The position numbers and the translations under genes are program-made. Below are positions 4,446 through 6,078 of a stretch of 6,078 bases of DNA, in pieces. The first letter of the stretch is position 1; the number at the start of each line of letters is the position of its first letter. Source of the DNA: Helicobacteraceae bacterium. GTDB taxonomy: Bacteria; Campylobacterota; Campylobacteria; Campylobacterales; Sulfurimonadaceae. The DNA is taken from NCBI GenBank assembly GCA_024635885.1, contig JAGXIA010000085.1:1-6078 (forward strand), in the 5' to 3' direction. The notes beneath the pieces are model-generated. The model saw nothing but the letters and a program-made list of their open reading frames with translations. It was not told where the DNA came from and ran no database searches.

Positions 4446-6078
4446 ATGTATACATTGAAAAAATCTATTTATCCTCTTTTTTTATTAGCAATTGCATATT
4501 TACTGTTTTACAGTCATGATGCAAAAATTATTATCGCTGGGATTGCCGTATTTTTAATAGGTATGGTGTTTATGGAAGACGGTTTCAAGCTTTTCAGCGG
4601 AGGAGTGCTTGAGAAAGTTTTAGAAAAAAGTACAAGCAGCGTGCCAAAGGCGATTGGTGCAGGTTTTATAGCTACGGCAATCGTGCAAAGCTCTTCTTTA
4701 CTGACAATCATCGTTATTTCTTTTTTGAGTGCAGAACTTATCTCACTCAGCGGTGCGATAGGTGTAGTTTTTGGCTCAAACATAGGGACAACTACAACAG
4801 CTTGGATAGTTTCATCCTTTGGTGTAAAAATTGATATTGCTTATTATGCGATGCCTATGCTTATTTTTGGAGTCCTTTTTAGGTTTAAGAGTAATAAAAC
4901 TTATCAAGGATTGGGAAATGTCTTGATTGGTCTGGGTTTCGTGTTCTTGGGTATCGGGTACATGAAAGAGGGCTTTGAGGCTTTAAAAGCCGGACTTGAC
5001 CTTGCTCAGTTTGCTATGAGTGGCTACCTTGGAGTTTTAGTGTATATTTTAATAGGGGCTGTAGCCACTGTAGTTATACAATCAAGCAGTGCAACTATGG
5101 CGCTTATAATAACAGCACTTGCTACAGGACAAATCGAGTATATAAATGCTCTTGCACTAGCAATTGGTGCAAATATTGGTACTACGGTTACAGCGGTTAT
5201 TGGTTCTCTTTCTTCAAATGCAAATGGGAAAAGACTTGCCGTTGCACATTTTATTTTCAACTTTGTGACCGGACTTATAGCTATTGTTTTTTTATACCAA
5301 CTTGCAGATTCGGTAGACTATATCAGTTCCATAATCGGTATTGATGCAAAAGATTATGCTATGAAACTGGCTCTGTTTCATACAATATTTAATATTATAG
5401 GCGTTTTATCTGTTGCTCCATTTACTGCAAAACTGGTAATCTATTTAGAGAGCCTGTTTAAGCAAGAAGAAAACGATATATCAAGAGCACAGTATTTAGA
5501 TGATGTTGTAATAATGGTGCCTGAAGCTGCTATTTCAGCCTTAAAAAAAGAGCTTATACATTTATATGAGAATGCTACAGAAGTCCTTTCACACGCTTTG
5601 TCCCTGCATAGACATTTCTTTATCGGCAAAGGTGATGAAATTAGTAATGTTGTTGCAAGGTCTGTAACCAGGATTGATATAAATATTGACGAGGTTTACA
5701 AAAAAAAGATTAAATCTTTATACGGTGACATTATCCATTTTGCCACTACCTCCCAAGAGAATATGAGTGTTGATGATAAACATAAAATCTATGCTTTAAA
5801 AGTAGCCTGCAGAGATATAGTTGCAACAATTAAAGATGTTGAAGAATTACAAAAAAATGTGAACAGGTTTATGCAAAGTAAAAATAAATATATCAGGGAT
5901 GAATACAATTACTTAAGAGAAGGGATTGCTAAAACTTTAGATGCTATTAATTCGATTAAAAATTCGGATGACGACTTTGAGGCATTGGCAAAGTTAAGAA
6001 TATTGGAAGAAAATATGAAAAAACTTGATTTAATCGGTAATGAAAGAATTGATAACCTGATCCGAACAAATGCCATTG
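4446..6078 (+). CDS. Na+/phosphate cotransporter family protein with C-terminal PhoU-like region (3' end outside window)
   Basis: The frame runs 544 codons from ATG 4446 and leaves the window still open. It is an inner-membrane secondary transporter of the NptA/Na_Pi_cotrans family, which imports phosphate with sodium. The two inverted family repeats are clear. The first has QSSS at 81-84 and GSNIGTT at 110-116; the second has QSSS at 212-215 and GANIGTT at 241-247. The membrane part ends near residue 338. From about 350 to the edge the sequence is soluble and helical (VPEAAISALKKEL, then long Lys/Glu-rich helices), as in the PhoU-like domain of bacterial members, which is thought to regulate transport. 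AGGA at 4434-4437 supports the start. It diverges from the membrane protein gene across 4226-4445. Its base composition is less AT-rich than the deaminase gene, in keeping with a resident gene. Phosphate is the usual substrate, but other anions cannot be ruled out. Confidence 0.9.
   Translation, partial: MYTLKKSIYPLFLLAIAYLLFYSHDAKIIIAGIAVFLIGMVFMEDGFKLFSGGVLEKVLEKSTSSVPKAIGAGFIATAIVQSSSLLTIIVISFLSAELISLSGAIGVVFGSNIGTTTTAWIVSSFGVKIDIAYYAMPMLIFGVLFRFKSNKTYQGLGNVLIGLGFVFLGIGYMKEGFEALKAGLDLAQFAMSGYLGVLVYILIGAVATVVIQSSSATMALIITALATGQIEYINALALAIGANIGTTVTAVIGSLSSNANGKRLAVAHFIFNFVTGLIAIVFLYQLADSVDYISSIIGIDAKDYAMKLALFHTIFNIIGVLSVAPFTAKLVIYLESLFKQEENDISRAQYLDDVVIMVPEAAISALKKELIHLYENATEVLSHALSLHRHFFIGKGDEISNVVARSVTRIDINIDEVYKKKIKSLYGDIIHFATTSQENMSVDDKHKIYALKVACRDIVATIKDVEELQKNVNRFMQSKNKYIRDEYNYLREGIAKTLDAINSIKNSDDDFEALAKLRILEENMKKLDLIGNERIDNLIRTNAI

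Noticed and set aside
4514..5629. Several minus-strand frames opposite the transporter gene
   Set aside because: The plus-strand frame is an unambiguous Na/Pi transporter. The antisense frames are by-products of its codon use.

Overview
The window is AT-rich bacterial DNA with mostly short intergenic gaps. Protein signatures (a two-repeat Na/Pi symporter with a C-terminal PhoU-like part, and a small four-helix membrane protein) and the A/T-rich promoters without a clear -35 box suggest a Campylobacterota-like organism such as Sulfurimonas. This is an inference from memory, and an AT-rich gammaproteobacterium cannot be excluded.

Layout. Positions 1-241 hold a degenerate hairpin repeat and a possible 40-codon gene. 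Positions 242-3228 carry three genes on the minus strand. In transcription order these are an octapeptide-repeat protein (11 YTGPGGG-type units), an AvcD/DCD-like two-domain protein (P-loop NTPase plus dCMP/dCTP-type deaminase), and a small single-HKD phospholipase-D-fold protein. The deaminase is the anchor: this architecture is an established anti-phage defence in which deoxycytidine nucleotides are deaminated and depleted. Positions 3259-3766 are a gene-free, repeat-rich stretch. It holds a promoter module, an 18-bp tandem array, a perfect 15-bp hairpin, two 47-bp direct repeats and a REP-like element. Positions 3767-4225 (minus) encode a four-helix membrane protein, and 4446-6078 (plus) a Na/Pi cotransporter that runs off the right edge.

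Three structural observations stand out. First, a ~70-bp promoter module occurs twice (3259-3328 and 4272-4341, 59 of 70 bases identical), once ahead of the defence genes and once ahead of the membrane gene, and its TATAAT boxes move both likely start codons downstream. Second, the deaminase gene is bracketed by two hairpins of the same design (12-bp perfect stem, 11-12 nt loop, matching flanking motifs), reminiscent of integron attC sites or of a shared RNA element. Third, the octapeptide gene lies directly upstream of the deaminase, where the antitoxin RNA AvcI lies in the Vibrio system, and the 98-bp gap between them seems too small for a full AvcI.

The working hypothesis is that 242-3228 is an acquired defence module placed beside resident genes. 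The combination of deaminase, octapeptide protein and PLD protein is not one I recognise as a described system.
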